Part shown: piece by piece, positions 47,998 through 59,928 of the stretch
How positions within the stretch are numbered: position 1 is the first letter of the stretch
How the letters are laid out: every line of letters begins with the position of its first letter
NCBI RefSeq assembly: GCF_029227915.1
Contig: NC_079884.1
Span: forward strand, 16,184,001 to 16,248,000
DNA: 64,000 nt
Reading direction: 5' to 3'
Origin: Hydractinia symbiolongicarpus
Lineage: Eukaryota > Cnidaria > Hydrozoa > Anthoathecata > Hydractiniidae
The notes under the pieces: generated by a model
Told to the model about the DNA's origin: nothing
The model's database searches: none
The model's input: the letters and a program-made list of their open reading frames with translations, nothing else
Program-made: the position numbers and the translations under genes

Positions 47998-48145
47998 GAC
48001 TTCGGCGGGATTCTTCTTGACGTCACATATTCTTTGTTTTACAAGAGTCCAAAAGCCCACACTTCGGCGCGATTCTTCTTGTCGTCAAAATTATTTGTTT
48101 GTTTAAGAGGATCAAAAGGCCACACTTCGGCTGCCGCCGAAGTCG
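47998..48145. repeat. Tandem repeat (about 63-65 bp, 2.4 units)
   Basis: Units start ACTTCGGCG.GATTCTTCTTG.CGTCA and end CAAAAG.CCAC; the last unit folds as ACTTCGGCTGCCGCCGAAGT. Confidence 0.75.
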
Positions 48146-49784
48146 ACTATTTTACGGCAGAAAACAAGGAATCGTGCAACAATCGGCAAAATGTAGTTAA
48201 ACTACCGTGAAACCAGAGAGTTGAGCCTCGTGAAACACTCCTGAGTAGTTTAGATAAATTTTAACTCGACTCCTGGGCGCAAGGAACCTTTTTAAACGCC
48301 AAAAAAAAAAAGTTTAGATCCACATGATCTTCTCATTGGCAATTTCTACTTAGGCGATCCTACCTCACTTTAAGTTGGATTTTTTTAAATTTTTTTTTGC
48401 AATATGTGTCCAGTCTTTAGGATCAATTTTATAAACATTTCACATAGCTGTATTTTGAATGCTACTCAAAATTGTTCGATCAGGCTATATCTTTTGTGCA
48501 ATTTGGAAATCTGGAAATGCTTTTATTGTCAGTGCCCTTAATTTAGAATAGTTGGGCATATAAATACGGTTATGCTTCCGAATGTATTCCCTTTATATTA
48601 GGCATTTAAATAAGTGTCATTGTAGAGTGATTAAGTACAGTACAGTCTGAATGTAATCTACCGCGTACATGCTAATATCACACCTTTGCGTGGAGGACGG
48701 CGGTCGTTTGTCTTTTGTTATAATTAAATCCCTTGAGCGTTTTGCGAGTTTATATTTGCATGTTAAAAAACAATGCGCTCGTGGGGGGATGTTGGAGCAA
48801 ATGATAAAAATCTTTCGCGAAGTTTTATAATACATTGCGCGGGAATGTATTGTTGATTTAATTACTTACGCGTTTCATCTAAGAGGCATTCGGGAGGCGT
48901 TGTTCGCGGCTGTTGGATGCCGCTTTTCGTTTAAAAAATTCTATCGCCTCTTTTCGATTTTAAACTTTAAAACACGATCTAAAAAAGCATTTCTATCGCC
49001 GCTATTCGTTAAAACTTTTGAAATTTCCAGGGAGAAATTTGAAAACTAATGAATGACAAAATCCCAAAAGTTTATCTTCAAATTTTTAATTTTGTTAATG
49101 TAAAAGTAATCCACATGAAAAAAGTTTCTGATGTTTTTTATGAAGAAATCTTCCATATTAGCCATTATACATTTGCCCTAGAGTGATTAATAAATAAGGT
49201 CAGGCTTCTATTTTCAGAACTGCTATTTGCATTTAACATCAAGGCATCCAAAACAGCTCCATTTAGGAAAGGGCTAAGGCTGGCCCATTGTTCGTTTTAT
49301 CAAATGGGGATTTTATTACCCGAATTGTAAAAGGCTAATTTATAGGCACTTGCATTTAGTTTTTTTTTCATGTCTATTTGTTAAGCCTGTTATGGCATGT
49401 TGAATTATCTCGTCGTAGTTCTCGTCAAAAATATTGCCTGATAGATAATGAATTTTCATTTGGGGAATTGGGGGTGCTGGGCTGCCCTGGGCAGCCACAA
49501 AGTGTAGAGATGTGCGTGTACCCCTGGAAGAGTATGGTGAATTAAGTACAGGTGCGAGGAGATGAACGACGGTGCACCACGCGAGCAGGACAGATGACTG
49601 GGGAAATAACAGCAGAGGGATGCGGCGCTGACAGTCAGAGGTGGTGCACCAAGAGGTTAATAACAGGTGTGAAATGCAAAAGAAGCTACAGCTCATAAAG
49701 AGTAGGTTCTTGTGAGGTATGATAGAGGAAATTGAATCACAGGAGAGGAGCTCCGGATGTGATTGAGAGATTAGTTAAGCCAGA
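48146..49784. other. Non-coding region
   Basis: No supported gene. A minus-strand frame at 49,340-49,696 has no recognised domain. Confidence 0.4.
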
Positions 49785-49871
49785 AAACACTACTAGGAGA
49801 AGAGCTCCGGATGTAGTGGAGAAGAGCGAACACTACTAGGAGAATAGCTCCGGATGTAGTGGAGAAGAGCG
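49785..49871. repeat. Tandem duplication around AGCTCCGGATGTAGTGGAGA
   Basis: Two 43-bp units (ACACTACTAGGAGAA.AGCTCCGGATG...); a third, diverged unit precedes them (GGAGCTCCGGATGTGATTGAGAGA). Confidence 0.7.
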
Positions 49872-50166
49872 AATTTATTAGGAACACGCACGTGAGCTTG
49901 AGACAATATCTTCTCTTCAGCCTAGCATCCTCACCCGATCCCGCCAAATTATCCTCAGTTTATTCTTGCCACTAACAATTAATAGTGCTATTACTGCTAT
50001 AACTCTAAATTAAAGTACAATCCTTATTCATTGATTTTGTATTATTGACAGCAATTGTAGTTATTATTTGTCAATTTAAAGTTGTGTATTATCAGATTTT
50101 GAAAGTTAGCTAATAACATGATGGATTGCAAAATTGTCTCCTTGAAAAATCCAGTTTGGGGTAAAT

Positions 50167-50706
50167 TGGGGATGTCGGGCTTCCTTCGTCAGCCAAATGG
50201 GATGAAGATGCGTTTGTTTCCCTAACAAATGAGGTGCGTTTCCACGAGATACGCCATAGCAGGTAGTAGGCAATTTCCAAGCGAGTTGCTGAGGTGTAGG
50301 CGATTTCCAAGTGAGTCGCGGAGATGTAGGCAATTTCCAAGCGAGTTGCTGAGGTGTAGGCGATTTCCAAGTGAGTCGCTCAGATGTAGGCAATTTCCAA
50401 GCGAGTTGCTGAGGTGTAGGCGATTTCCAAGTGAGTCGCTCAGATATAGGCAATTTCCAAGCGAGTTGCTGAGTTAGCGTTTCCACGAGATACGCAGACG
50501 TTTCCACGAGATACGTCTTACTAAGGGTAAGGATGGAAACACACGCATCTGGTTTGGGCCCTCCCTGATACCAAACCTGACATCCCCCCCCTCTCCCCAA
50601 ACTCAAGTGTAGTTATGACATGAAACAAGAGAAATATACTTTTAACATTATCTGTCATTGTTGTTGTTTGCTTTCGTGTTGTTGCTTCAGAACCATAGCA
50701 ATTAAA
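50167..50706. repeat. 540-bp direct repeat, copy 1
   Basis: No difference from 51467-52006 (offset exactly 1,300) was noticed; the translated frames look the same. It contains a 60-bp minisatellite (50268-50471) with alternating 30-bp halves TAGGCAATTTCCAAGCGAGT... and TAGGCGATTTCCAAGTGAGT.... The long minus-strand frame with 20-residue repeats ('PTPQQLAWKLPTSERLTWKS') is a product of the array (60 is a multiple of 3) and is not supported as a gene. Confidence 0.88.
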
Positions 50707-51323
50707 TGGTGGTGGACCAACAGTTCACCACATGTTAATTGCGGTTCCTGAAGTAAGTACTTATACCTTGTTGAGAGGCTTGGCTTTGATTGCATTCAGT
50801 ATTCAAGTGTCAACAAAGATGGCTACTAGCATCATTGAAGGATATACTTTAGAAACTCAATGTTATTTCAAATCTAGAATGGTAGACTAGTGAAAAGGGT
50901 GGTCACAAGGCATGAACACTAGGGGCCCTCAAGGTAACTAACCAATACTGTTGTAGATCCAGGCCCCTAAGATTGCCTTGCCTACCTATAAATTGGGAGC
51001 AGCTAAAGTCAACTAGTTTCCATCATCACATTTTGCTAATAGTTTGGTTTGCCCACCCACCCACCCTGTTATTATATATTTTTTCTTTTTGTTTTATGTA
51101 CATCAATCACTTCATGTACTGGCATCAATGTCCACAACTGTCACCATATTAACCAATTCTACAATCAACCACAACCCTTATGTTAACTCGATAACCGGAC
51201 CATCATCCGACACATGACGAGTGCATACGATACCAATTGATGTAGCCCCAGAGGGTCTTCTACAACGAACTATAACACGCAACGATACTACGAACTACAA
51301 CACGCAACGATCTACAACGCAAG

Positions 51324-51466
51324 ATGGAGGGATCAATTGGCATCAAAGACGCGCGCTCGCTTACACCAGTGCTCTTGCCTCAAGGTTTTCTTGGTGATCC
51401 AAATTTGGCTACTTGCGATTGCCAAGTTTTTTGTCCAGAGGTAGAAGCACTGTTGACCCGCGCTGG
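51324..51466 (+). other. Short ORF leading into the 540-bp repeat
   Basis: ATG 51324 opens a frame ('MEGSIGIKDARSLTPVLLPQ', 'GDPNLATCDCQVFCPEVEAL') that continues into the repeat to 51566. Four Cys in a short span are notable, but no family is recognised. Just before it are short tandem copies of ACTACAACACGCAACGA. It could be a remnant of a YR-element ORF1. Confidence 0.3.
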
Positions 51467-52006
51467 TGGGGATGTCGGGCTTCCTTCGTCAGCCAAATGG
51501 GATGAAGATGCGTTTGTTTCCCTAACAAATGAGGTGCGTTTCCACGAGATACGCCATAGCAGGTAGTAGGCAATTTCCAAGCGAGTTGCTGAGGTGTAGG
51601 CGATTTCCAAGTGAGTCGCGGAGATGTAGGCAATTTCCAAGCGAGTTGCTGAGGTGTAGGCGATTTCCAAGTGAGTCGCTCAGATGTAGGCAATTTCCAA
51701 GCGAGTTGCTGAGGTGTAGGCGATTTCCAAGTGAGTCGCTCAGATATAGGCAATTTCCAAGCGAGTTGCTGAGTTAGCGTTTCCACGAGATACGCAGACG
51801 TTTCCACGAGATACGTCTTACTAAGGGTAAGGATGGAAACACACGCATCTGGTTTGGGCCCTCCCTGATACCAAACCTGACATCCCCCCCCTCTCCCCAA
51901 ACTCAAGTGTAGTTATGACATGAAACAAGAGAAATATACTTTTAACATTATCTGTCATTGTTGTTGTTTGCTTTCGTGTTGTTGCTTCAGAACCATAGCA
52001 ATTAAA
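51467..52006. repeat. 540-bp direct repeat, copy 2, joined to DIRS recombinase
   Basis: Second copy. It ends at ATTAAA 52006 and the recombinase segment begins at the next base (CTATGG). Minisatellite part 51568-51771. Confidence 0.88.
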
Positions 52007-53159
52007 CTATGGTTTGGCTGTTTGTTTAGTTTCATTTTTTGGTCTGTTCCGTAAGTCACATTTATTGCCGGCATCTTCTACGATATTTAATCCGCTCAAA
52101 CAACTAGTTCGGTCTGATTTTACTTTTCATGATGACCATATTCTCGTTCTAGTTAGATGGAGTAAGACCATCCAACTGGGTCAGCGCACAATTACTGTTC
52201 CACTGGTGGCTATTCCTTCTTCTCCTCTTTGTCCAGTTCGGGCTATTTTGCATGCTTTTTCTTTCACTCCAGGTGTTCTGCCTGATGCTCAAGCCTTTTG
52301 TTGGCGCAAATCCTTGATGCTACCCAACACTATATTGACATATCGGACTTTCATGTCCGATATGAAAAAAGTGTTGACAGAGTTAGGGTGTTCTACCTCC
52401 CAATACGGTACCCACTCGTTTCGCCGTTGGGGGGCCACCTTTGCTTTAGAGGCAGGTGTTCCCCTGGATGTCATATCCTTATTGGGGGACTGGAAATCTG
52501 ATAGTATGTTTCTTTACCTTCACATGCCCCTTGCTCAGCAGTTTTCTGCCCAACAATTTATGGCATCACACCTTGCATGACATATTTTATTTTATTTTCT
52601 ACTACTACTTTGGATTTGGACTCTATGTTTTCACATATTTTACGTTGTGAGCTATGCTATGTATATATATATTTTGTTCACGCTTATTAATATTATATAG
52701 AGATGTGTTATTACCTTGGCTTTGTTGTTGCTTATATTATATATGTGTTCTACTTTCATTTCATGCTTGTATATATTTTCAGCTATTACTATATATAAAT
52801 GTTTTGTAACTTTTGTCCTATCTACAGCAATAGAACTGTACTCTACAATGATGAGTTTTTATGTGTGAGTTTAATAAACAGATTATTTCCTTTTTTAGCA
52901 TCCCCCCCCTTATTTAATTTGGGTAGTTGAGGTATATCACTGGTTCAGTTTTTTTTCTTTTTTTGTACATTATTGACGGGTTTTTACTTTTGAAACATTT
53001 TTTTAAAAGTATTGTGTTGGATGTTATATACACTAAAGTAGGTCTCTTATATCTAACATTGATAGACTTATCTTTCTTTACCGGACATCTGCGTCAACGT
53101 TACTATCCACTTCTGATTATAAATCGACTACTTTGAAAATTTATAGCGATGTCATCTTG
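52007..53159 (+). mobile_element. DIRS recombinase segment, copy 2
   Basis: Inverted near-identical copy of 17427-18579. The recombinase frame 52014-52580 (188 aa) differs by one residue noticed (RTFMSD against RTFMSV). After it, on the minus strand, lie the last RNase H codons ('QDDIAINFQSSRF'-like) at about 53,110-53,190, again facing the recombinase, with a decayed '..EQN.N' block further right. No RT remains. Confidence 0.85.
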
Positions 53160-53280
53160 ATGATTTGACTCATTAAGCATGAGCCGCATTCACATTTGTT
53201 CAACGAAACTTTTAGTCAATTTTTAAAGATTTTGAACGATTTCAATATATTTAATTGACTTAGGTACAGTACAGTTGCAG

Positions 53281-56230
53281 CAGAAAGTTCTTCTCGGTGA
53301 TCATCCTCAGATTCAATACATTGCACCAAACATTAAAACATATCGAAAGCCACATCCATGTAAGATACTTTATAATGTAAAACATTTTTAAATAAAACTT
53401 TATTTATAGTTTATTTTCTTTCTTGCTGCTATTTTTATCTCATTTAACATGAATTTATTTTTCTAACAAGAATTGAGAAATAAATTCTGTAGTATAGATT
53501 TTGTCCAATCTGCACCAATGAATAAATAGTTGTATGACATTAATTTTAGTTTTTAGGCGAGGACTTATTGTCGCAAATAAAAAATATCACGAAAGTTTCT
53601 CAGCATGGCAAAGTTTCGTATTTAGCAAATATAAGTTTAAGTTTGCACTTATTGCAGTCTATTTGCATGTCTTATTGCAGATTTACTGATGTGTGAACAT
53701 GCTCAGAATTTTTGATCTACAAGTTTTATATTAAACTTTAGGCGAAAGGTTTGAAGAATCGAAGACAAACGCCCTAAGAACCTTGCTTCCAGAAAAACAC
53801 GGTAACATAACTTACGGTGAATAGAGTTAATACTAGTCGTTAGCCCTTGGAAAAATCCACGGGTTCGCCCGTCCTTTTTATACAACATCGCCTGCGTCTT
53901 GCTACTTGCGCAGCTAAGCTACCATTTTGGGTGACAGACAGACGGACAGACGTATACGGGTATTATTATATAGACTAGCCGGGAAACCCGGCGTCGAAAC
54001 GCCGGGTTAAGGTGTGATCCGGCATTGAACACTCTATGGAGCGCTTAATAAGAGCTGTAAACTGTCCCACACGATCAGGTGGAGCGCTTTAGTACAGGTA
54101 TACAGTATGTCGTTAATCATTTGAAGCGCATACAACATTATAGTGTGCGACTGTAACATATTTTTCAAAAAATAACTTTCCCGCAACGATAACTGATATA
54201 AAAACAGAGTTTACAAAGTGTTGTTACTCCATCATAGCAAAAACAATCGTCAATTTTATTTCATTTTGCAGAATAACTTTTTGCGCAAGTTAAAAAATTA
54301 ATCGTGACACTGGGCTGAGCGCTTAGTACAGTTAAACCGTGTTGTACAGCGTATAGTAATAATACCCTTTTGAAAAAACTTTCTCGCAGACACAGGGCTG
54401 AGCGGTTAGTCCAGGCGTGATTCCCAAGAAAGTTTAAAAATTAATTGTCACAGTGGTGGGCTGACCTTAGTATATACAGGTAAACGGTGTTGCACATGCC
54501 CATAGGCGTAACAGCCTTTTACAAAAAACAGTCTGTTTTTTACACTGGGCTAACCGCTTAGTACAGTTAAACACAGTTGAACAGGCGCATAAGGCGTATT
54601 ACCCTTTTCCAAAAATGTTCATTGCAACTTCGGTTTAAATAAAAACACAGGGAACAGCATGTCGTTACTCGTCCAGCCAAAACAATCGCTCAGCCATTTC
54701 ATTTGCAGAAAAAGTTTGCAGAAAAATAATAAAATATGTAGCTATACCTAGCTAGCTAACTGCATTTAGCATAAAAATTATATGTTGCTTAAGAATATTG
54801 TTGTAGCCAAACTGCATTTTTATACTTTCACTTTTTAAGGAGCTAGCTAAATAGCCACAGCCTCAACATAAAAATAAATGTTGGCTAGGATAAAAAGCTC
54901 TTATACCATACAGAATAGCAATAAGTGAGGCTCTAGCTAGCTAGTAGCTATAGCTAGCTAATCTTCGTTCCTAGCCAAACATCCTAAAACTGGTGCGTTT
55001 AAGATCTGTACGTGGCTAAAAAACGTGACAATATATTTATCCTAACATTGAAAACAAACAGAAAACAAATATTACAAATATATAAGGCTTTTAGAAGATA
55101 AAAAAGTCAAACAGGCCTCACAACCATTATCAAAATGGCCTTCGTTCCGCGAAGATCTTGGATTCTTTCTGGTCGCGAAAATCTTGGTTTTTTTTTAAAG
55201 AATCAGGCGTTGTGAATGGTGTTCCACGCGCGAGCGGTCAAAACAAAGTCAATAAAAATATATCGCATTTGATATTGGTGCGTATTTTAAAAATTTCGTG
55301 TTTCCGTTACGGGACGCGGCTCTCGCGGACACACAGACAGACGGAATACGGCTATTATTAAAGAGACTAGTCGTTAGCCCGTGGAAAAATCCACGGGTTC
55401 GCCCGTCCTTTAAATTCACCCGTCGCAAAAGGGTGGACAAAAATATATCGCATTTGGTATTGGTGCGCATTATAAAAATTTTGTGATTCCGTTACGGGAC
55501 GCGGCTCTCGCGGACAGACAGACAAAATACGGCTATTATTAAAGAGATTTGTGAGATCTATGAGATATTTTCATATGAGACAATTCAAATTTATTCAGGT
55601 GAAGGTTGTGCAGGAAGTGCTTTACAGCGTGCACACAAGTCAGAGAATCAAAATGAAGATATAAAACATTCCCATAAGGAGTTAGATCAAAGTAAGGAAT
55701 TGACATTATTTTTTTTGAAATTGAAAAACCTGATAGATGACGTAGATTTCCACATGAAAAATTATATTTCTCACAGATTTAGAATCTGAAGCAAAGAATC
55801 ATTCGGACCTTACGTCAAATAAACAATCAGGTACCAATATCCCTTCTTCGCATGCTAAATTGCAGTCATTTGTTTAAAAATCACCTTTTCAATATATTGT
55901 AATTTAGACCCACTGATTTCAGAATGTTTCACATTTCCTGCCCGTTTGTCAATATCAAAAAGATTGGATGTGCACTTAAAAGGTTTTCACAACTGGAAAG
56001 ACTTGGCAAGTTATTTTGGATTGCATGATGACGAATATTTGAAATGTTCGTACAGTACAAGGCAACCTTCTCTGGTCTTGCTGGCCCTGCTTTCGTCAAA
56101 AAATGTTACTTTATCAGAATTTAAAACAGCTTGTAATGCGATACAACGCAACGATATTGTTGTTGAGATTGAAAGGTTGCTATTTAATGCAGGCAAGTCT
56201 GAAGAAGAATGGAAGTTTATAAGAGAATGA
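53281..56230 (+). CDS. Host gene, 3' exons: Death-domain protein
   Basis: Six exons inferred from splice sites and matching phase: 53281-53359, 53557 to about 53634, 53742-53801, 55599-55691, 55777-55830 and 55908-56230 (stop). After the first, each starts and ends in phase 1 with AG and GT borders (GTAAGA, GTAACA, GTAAGG, GTACCA); the donor of exon 2 is uncertain. The last exon encodes a Death-fold domain ('ISKRLDVHLKGFHNWKDLAS', 'YFGLHDDEYLKCSYSTRQPS', 'LLALLSSKNVTLSEFKTACN', 'RNDIVVEIERLL'). The middle exons are hydrophilic linker. Death domains recruit partners in immune or apoptotic signalling in the cytoplasm. Upstream exons are not visible; the YR element copy ends about 120 bp before the first exon. 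Confidence 0.72.
53826..53990. repeat. Dispersed hairpin repeat in intron
   Basis: ACTAGTCGTTAGCCCTTGGA... hairpin, GACAGACAGACGGACAGACG, then ATTATTATATAGACTAG. A GC-rich stem-loop (CCCGGCG..CGCCGGG, about 53,985-54,005) follows. Confidence 0.7.
54030..54650. repeat. Degenerate tandem repeat, units about 80-130 bp
   Basis: Four to five units with GGGCTGA.CGCTTAGTACAG.TAAAC, GTGTTG.ACA and AATACCCTTTTCCAAAAA blocks, within an intron of the Death-domain gene. Confidence 0.6.
55150..55545. repeat. Two tandem copies of the dispersed hairpin repeat
   Basis: Both share ATATATCGCATTTG(A/G)TATTGGTGCG, CCGTTACGGGACGCGGCTCT and TACGGCTATTATTAAAGAGA; the second starts with CCCGTGGAAAAATCCACGGG at 55378-55397. 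Intronic. Confidence 0.75.
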
Positions 56231-56996
56231 TACAATATAAGACAATTCAGGTTAGCATTCGGCATTGTTGACCTAAAAACTGACCTTTTAAGTTTCAGTA
56301 GGTAATAGATTGCTGCAACGACTCTATAAAACGGAGATGCTCACTTCTAACAAAAATCTACTTAGATCTAGTTCTAGAAGAAATTACAGTAATATGCTAA
56401 CGCTGATAAAGAAGGAGAACAGCAATTATATCGTTGTATGGACCTTCCGATCTTAACTTGCTAAATTTCGAAGGGAGATTAGAAAGAACACATCAAGTAG
56501 TAGAAAAAAAATTTATGACATGAATGTGTTGCATCAAATTGATAGTTGTGACAAATCTTTTTGTACTAAGAACATTTTTTATTTGTTTTATAAATGTATA
56601 TAAATGATTTTTTTATTTTCTTACCCGTACGCACACACATTAAATTGTTTTGTTCAGGAACTCATGATGAACTCAAAAAGTTATGCTTTGTTCATCATTA
56701 GCGATCGCTTATGTAAAGTCAATTTAAAAACAACAACGCATTTCTGTTTTTTCTAACTTATTACTCATTCCTTTCGTTTTAATCTGCACGCGATGTTCGT
56801 AAATTAAAAAAATTGCCTCCCTATTTTACTTATATTGTGGGAGAGTTGGTTTGTTGTTGTTTTTGTATCTTATGTAATATAACCAATATCGCGACTTTGT
56901 TGTGACCTTGCTTAACGCCGAGTTGAGTGTTTCTGTTTTTTTCATGAGTGAGCTAACCAAGGTTTCAACACGTCATTATAAGCTAGTTTGTGCTTT
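56231..56996. other. Intergenic region between Death-domain and PDZ genes
   Basis: No gene. The two genes converge, so this holds both 3' untranslated regions. Confidence 0.5.
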
Positions 56997-57566
56997 CTAT
57001 TCTTCTTCTGCTTCTGCTACAACATCCACTTTATCGCCTTCCGCAAGAACGTTTTCCTCCTTTTCTTCACTGGGTACATAAACGTGTCTTTCCTTATATG
57101 ATAAACCGATCCTCATGTTTAATACTTTATAATCATCAACACGACTAACCGGAACCTCGGGCTCATTGGTTTTGCGCCATCTTTTGCCTGCACGTTTAGT
57201 AGCAAATGGCGTAATGATTTTCAAGGTTATCGATAACTCTTTACAATCATAGATATATCTAATAGCTTCTCCTATGTTCATATCTTTGACATCTTTGTCA
57301 TCGATTTTCACTACTTCTTCCCCGACAGATACCAAATTACAGACATCGAACACACTTCCAAATTTAACCCTCGATATAAATATGCCATCCCTTCGATTCC
57401 ATCCATCTCCCTCTCGCAAGAAAAAACCAAGTTCTTCCCGTTTGCCTTTACGGGTTATCTTAAGTGTACGCAGTTTAAATTTTCCTGATTTCGCGTAGCA
57501 TTCTGTCATTCCGATGACGTGTTGAAAGGAGTCTGGGACCAGTTCAGGTGGCTCTTTTTTTGCCAT
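56997..57566 (-). CDS. PDZ-domain protein, single exon
   Basis: Intact 189-aa frame. PDZ domain about residues 32-118: 'LRTLKITRKGKREELGFFLR' (ELGF as carboxylate-binding loop), 'GIFISRVKFGSVFDVCNLVS', 'VGEEVVKIDDKDVKDMNIGE' and 'LSITLKI'. A linker with basic residues and an acidic tail ('AEGDKVDVVAEAEEE') follow. PDZ domains bind C-terminal peptides and organise signalling or polarity complexes. No membrane segment. Start: 'MAKKEPPELVPDSF', with in-frame stop codons upstream. Likely a genuine host gene or retrogene. Confidence 0.8.
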   Translation of the reverse strand: MAKKEPPELVPDSFQHVIGMTECYAKSGKFKLRTLKITRKGKREELGFFLREGDGWNRRDGIFISRVKFGSVFDVCNLVSVGEEVVKIDDKDVKDMNIGEAIRYIYDCKELSITLKIITPFATKRAGKRWRKTNEPEVPVSRVDDYKVLNMRIGLSYKERHVYVPSEEKEENVLAEGDKVDVVAEAEEE

Positions 57567-59928
57567 CTTTTAAATAAACATTGGTATGAAGTAGCGGTAT
57601 AATGAAGATTAAAATTAATTTAGTGTTATGTCAGTTTTGAACTATAAACATTGGCCATATTAAATTATAGCTTCAGGAAAACATGCGATTTCGTGAACTT
57701 CCTCACAATAAAAAAAAACAAGACTTAAAGTTTATAATTTGACTTCCCGTTCAATATTGTATCTTGTTAGTTAATCCCGAGCGTTGTCAAGTTGCATGGT
57801 GGCATATTCTTTTCAATTTTTAAGCTTTTTTCGTTTAGCGTCAACTAAAAGCTGTTAAAAATCATCCACACCATCTCATCATTTCTTCTACTCTGTAACA
57901 TGTGTCCGTATCCAAGATTTCTTCTCCTGTGCTTTTCTGCGTGATGTCAAGCTAAAACTTTTTCAGAAAGTTTCATTCAAAAAACATGCTGCTTGCATAA
58001 CCTTAATCACGTTTTAAACCATCTATGAAGGAGTAAGTATTCATAATTTTGAATGAATATTGCTGAAAGGGGCGATGATCAAATATTAAACGTTGTTCAT
58101 CGTTTTCTTATTTCCACAGTGACGAATAAATATTCATTAGTCAGCAAATATTATAAATAATTTAGAACGTTCCTGTTCATTCTTATTTTTGCTTTAATAT
58201 GTATACGTGTTTTATTTACTTTTTATCGGATTTATTGCATAAGGGGGCGGGTAAACAGCCTAGACTTAAGGCTCGTTTTTACGTGACTGCATTTTTCGCT
58301 GTAGCGCAAAAAGCTCAAGAGTTTTCTGCTTAGGAGTACTAAAAAATCTCCTAACAAGCGCAAATTTTGTTAAATTGCGCATGCGCTAACTAAAAGAGTG
58401 TTTTGCGCTATGGCGGAAAATGCAGTCAAATAGAAACAAGGCACAACGTTTTGTTGGCACGTGATCTGAGGTTATATTTAATAATTACTAGTTACTAGTG
58501 TCTTTTATGAATTAGGAGAATTTACCGATTGATCTGATATGGCTAACTTTCGCCAACTTGAATTCAGTTCTAACACATTTATACCCCTTGCATGTTCCAC
58601 TACTTTGTTACTCTAAGGGATACTAAGGGAATAAGACTTAACGCTACCACTTTCTTTAAGTTAAAACGGGTACCTGCTTTATTCTTAGATTTCAATTTTA
58701 TTAGTAAAAGATTTTACCCATCTATGCATTTAACTGACGGGAAAACATAGTTGTACTGCAAAATAGACTTTCGCCACCTGTTCTTGGTTGTTATTTCATG
58801 CGTCGTTTCCCGTCACCGTGTTGATAAGATGGAATGATACTTTACCTTCTTTTTTGTGGATAATAGATTTTAATTTTTTTGTATATTTAGGGTTAAGGTA
58901 GACTAACAGCTAACATAATGATAATATAACAAAAGTAGTTACAGTGATGTTTTTCCTGTCCTTGTGCACTGGCCAGACTAACTAAAGCTAACTAGCTTAA
59001 ACTACACCTACCTTTCATCAGCTAAGCTAGTTAGCTAGGTAGCTAACTGCACAACTGCACTTGCTTACTTTTGAAATATAGTGATAGTAATTATTGAGGA
59101 CAATACTTTTTAAAGATAACAATAAAAATTAGCAATGTGGTGCCAACAATAACATCTCTTCCTGGTTTAGCACGTCGGACACTTGACTTTTATTAGCTAG
59201 GCTAAACCTCTTACAACGGAATCAACAGTTTTTAGTCATTAATAACCTTGAATTTTGTGTTTTTGGGATAGAATGCAGTCCATAAACCATTAAAGAATAC
59301 TCTTCTTTGATTTTAGTGTCATAATAGTAAATTTTCTGTTTATGTTGTTGTTTTTTTCTAGTTGCGCTACCATTATGAAAGTATTTGTCACTACAAGCGC
59401 TTTACTAGTGCCCAGACTGCGCTGTATGAAAGTCGGTAATCAAATTCATCAAAAAGTCAAGATACCTAAAAGATCTTGTTTGGGCGTTAATTAGTCATAG
59501 AGGCGGATTTTCACGAGGCGAATTTGGCGGCGAAATGGAAAAATTTACTGCGCCGAAAAGCGAAAACAATCTTACTTCTTCTTTTTAGCCGCGAAATTTT
59601 TCACTGTAAACTAATAACCAATTAAAACACACTCATTAGTGTTCATTCTTGAAAAGGTCTTTCGTGGAAAAAATTTAAAACAACTATTTTACATTCATTT
59701 TATATTCTATATTTTAAATTTTCTCATGGAATCAGATAGATATTTTTTGCTGCTAATGCGCCGCTAAATTTGTCACTCACAATTTGGCCTTAAAAACGAT
59801 CCCTTTTTATATACAAATTAGAAAATCAACATTTTTTTACAGGTGCAGATGAAGTCGTTTTTTCTTCTGTGTACACGATCCACAAGAAGTGCGTGTTAAG
59901 TGTTCATTAAATTTGATTAAACTAGTCG
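57567..59928. other. Non-coding AT-rich region
   Basis: No gene supported. Around 58,270-58,430 a GTAGCGCAAAAAGCTC / TTTTGCGCTATGGCGG inverted pair could be a MITE (GACTGCATTTTTCGCTGTAGCGC ... GCGCTATGGCGGAAAATGCAGTC, about 58,283-58,426). Confidence 0.45.

Noticed and set aside
50268-50471. CRISPR-like array (regular 30-bp repeats)
   Set aside because: The units are contiguous alternating 30-bp halves with no unique spacers, in animal DNA; it is a minisatellite.
50106-50606. A 166-aa protein with 20-residue repeats
   Set aside because: The frame stays open because the 60-bp minisatellite has a period divisible by three; it lacks a known domain and its end changes with flanking DNA in the two copies.
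55378-55410. tRNA-like gene from GGGTTCGCCCG
   Set aside because: The B-box-like word is part of the dispersed hairpin repeat; no cloverleaf or A box could be found.
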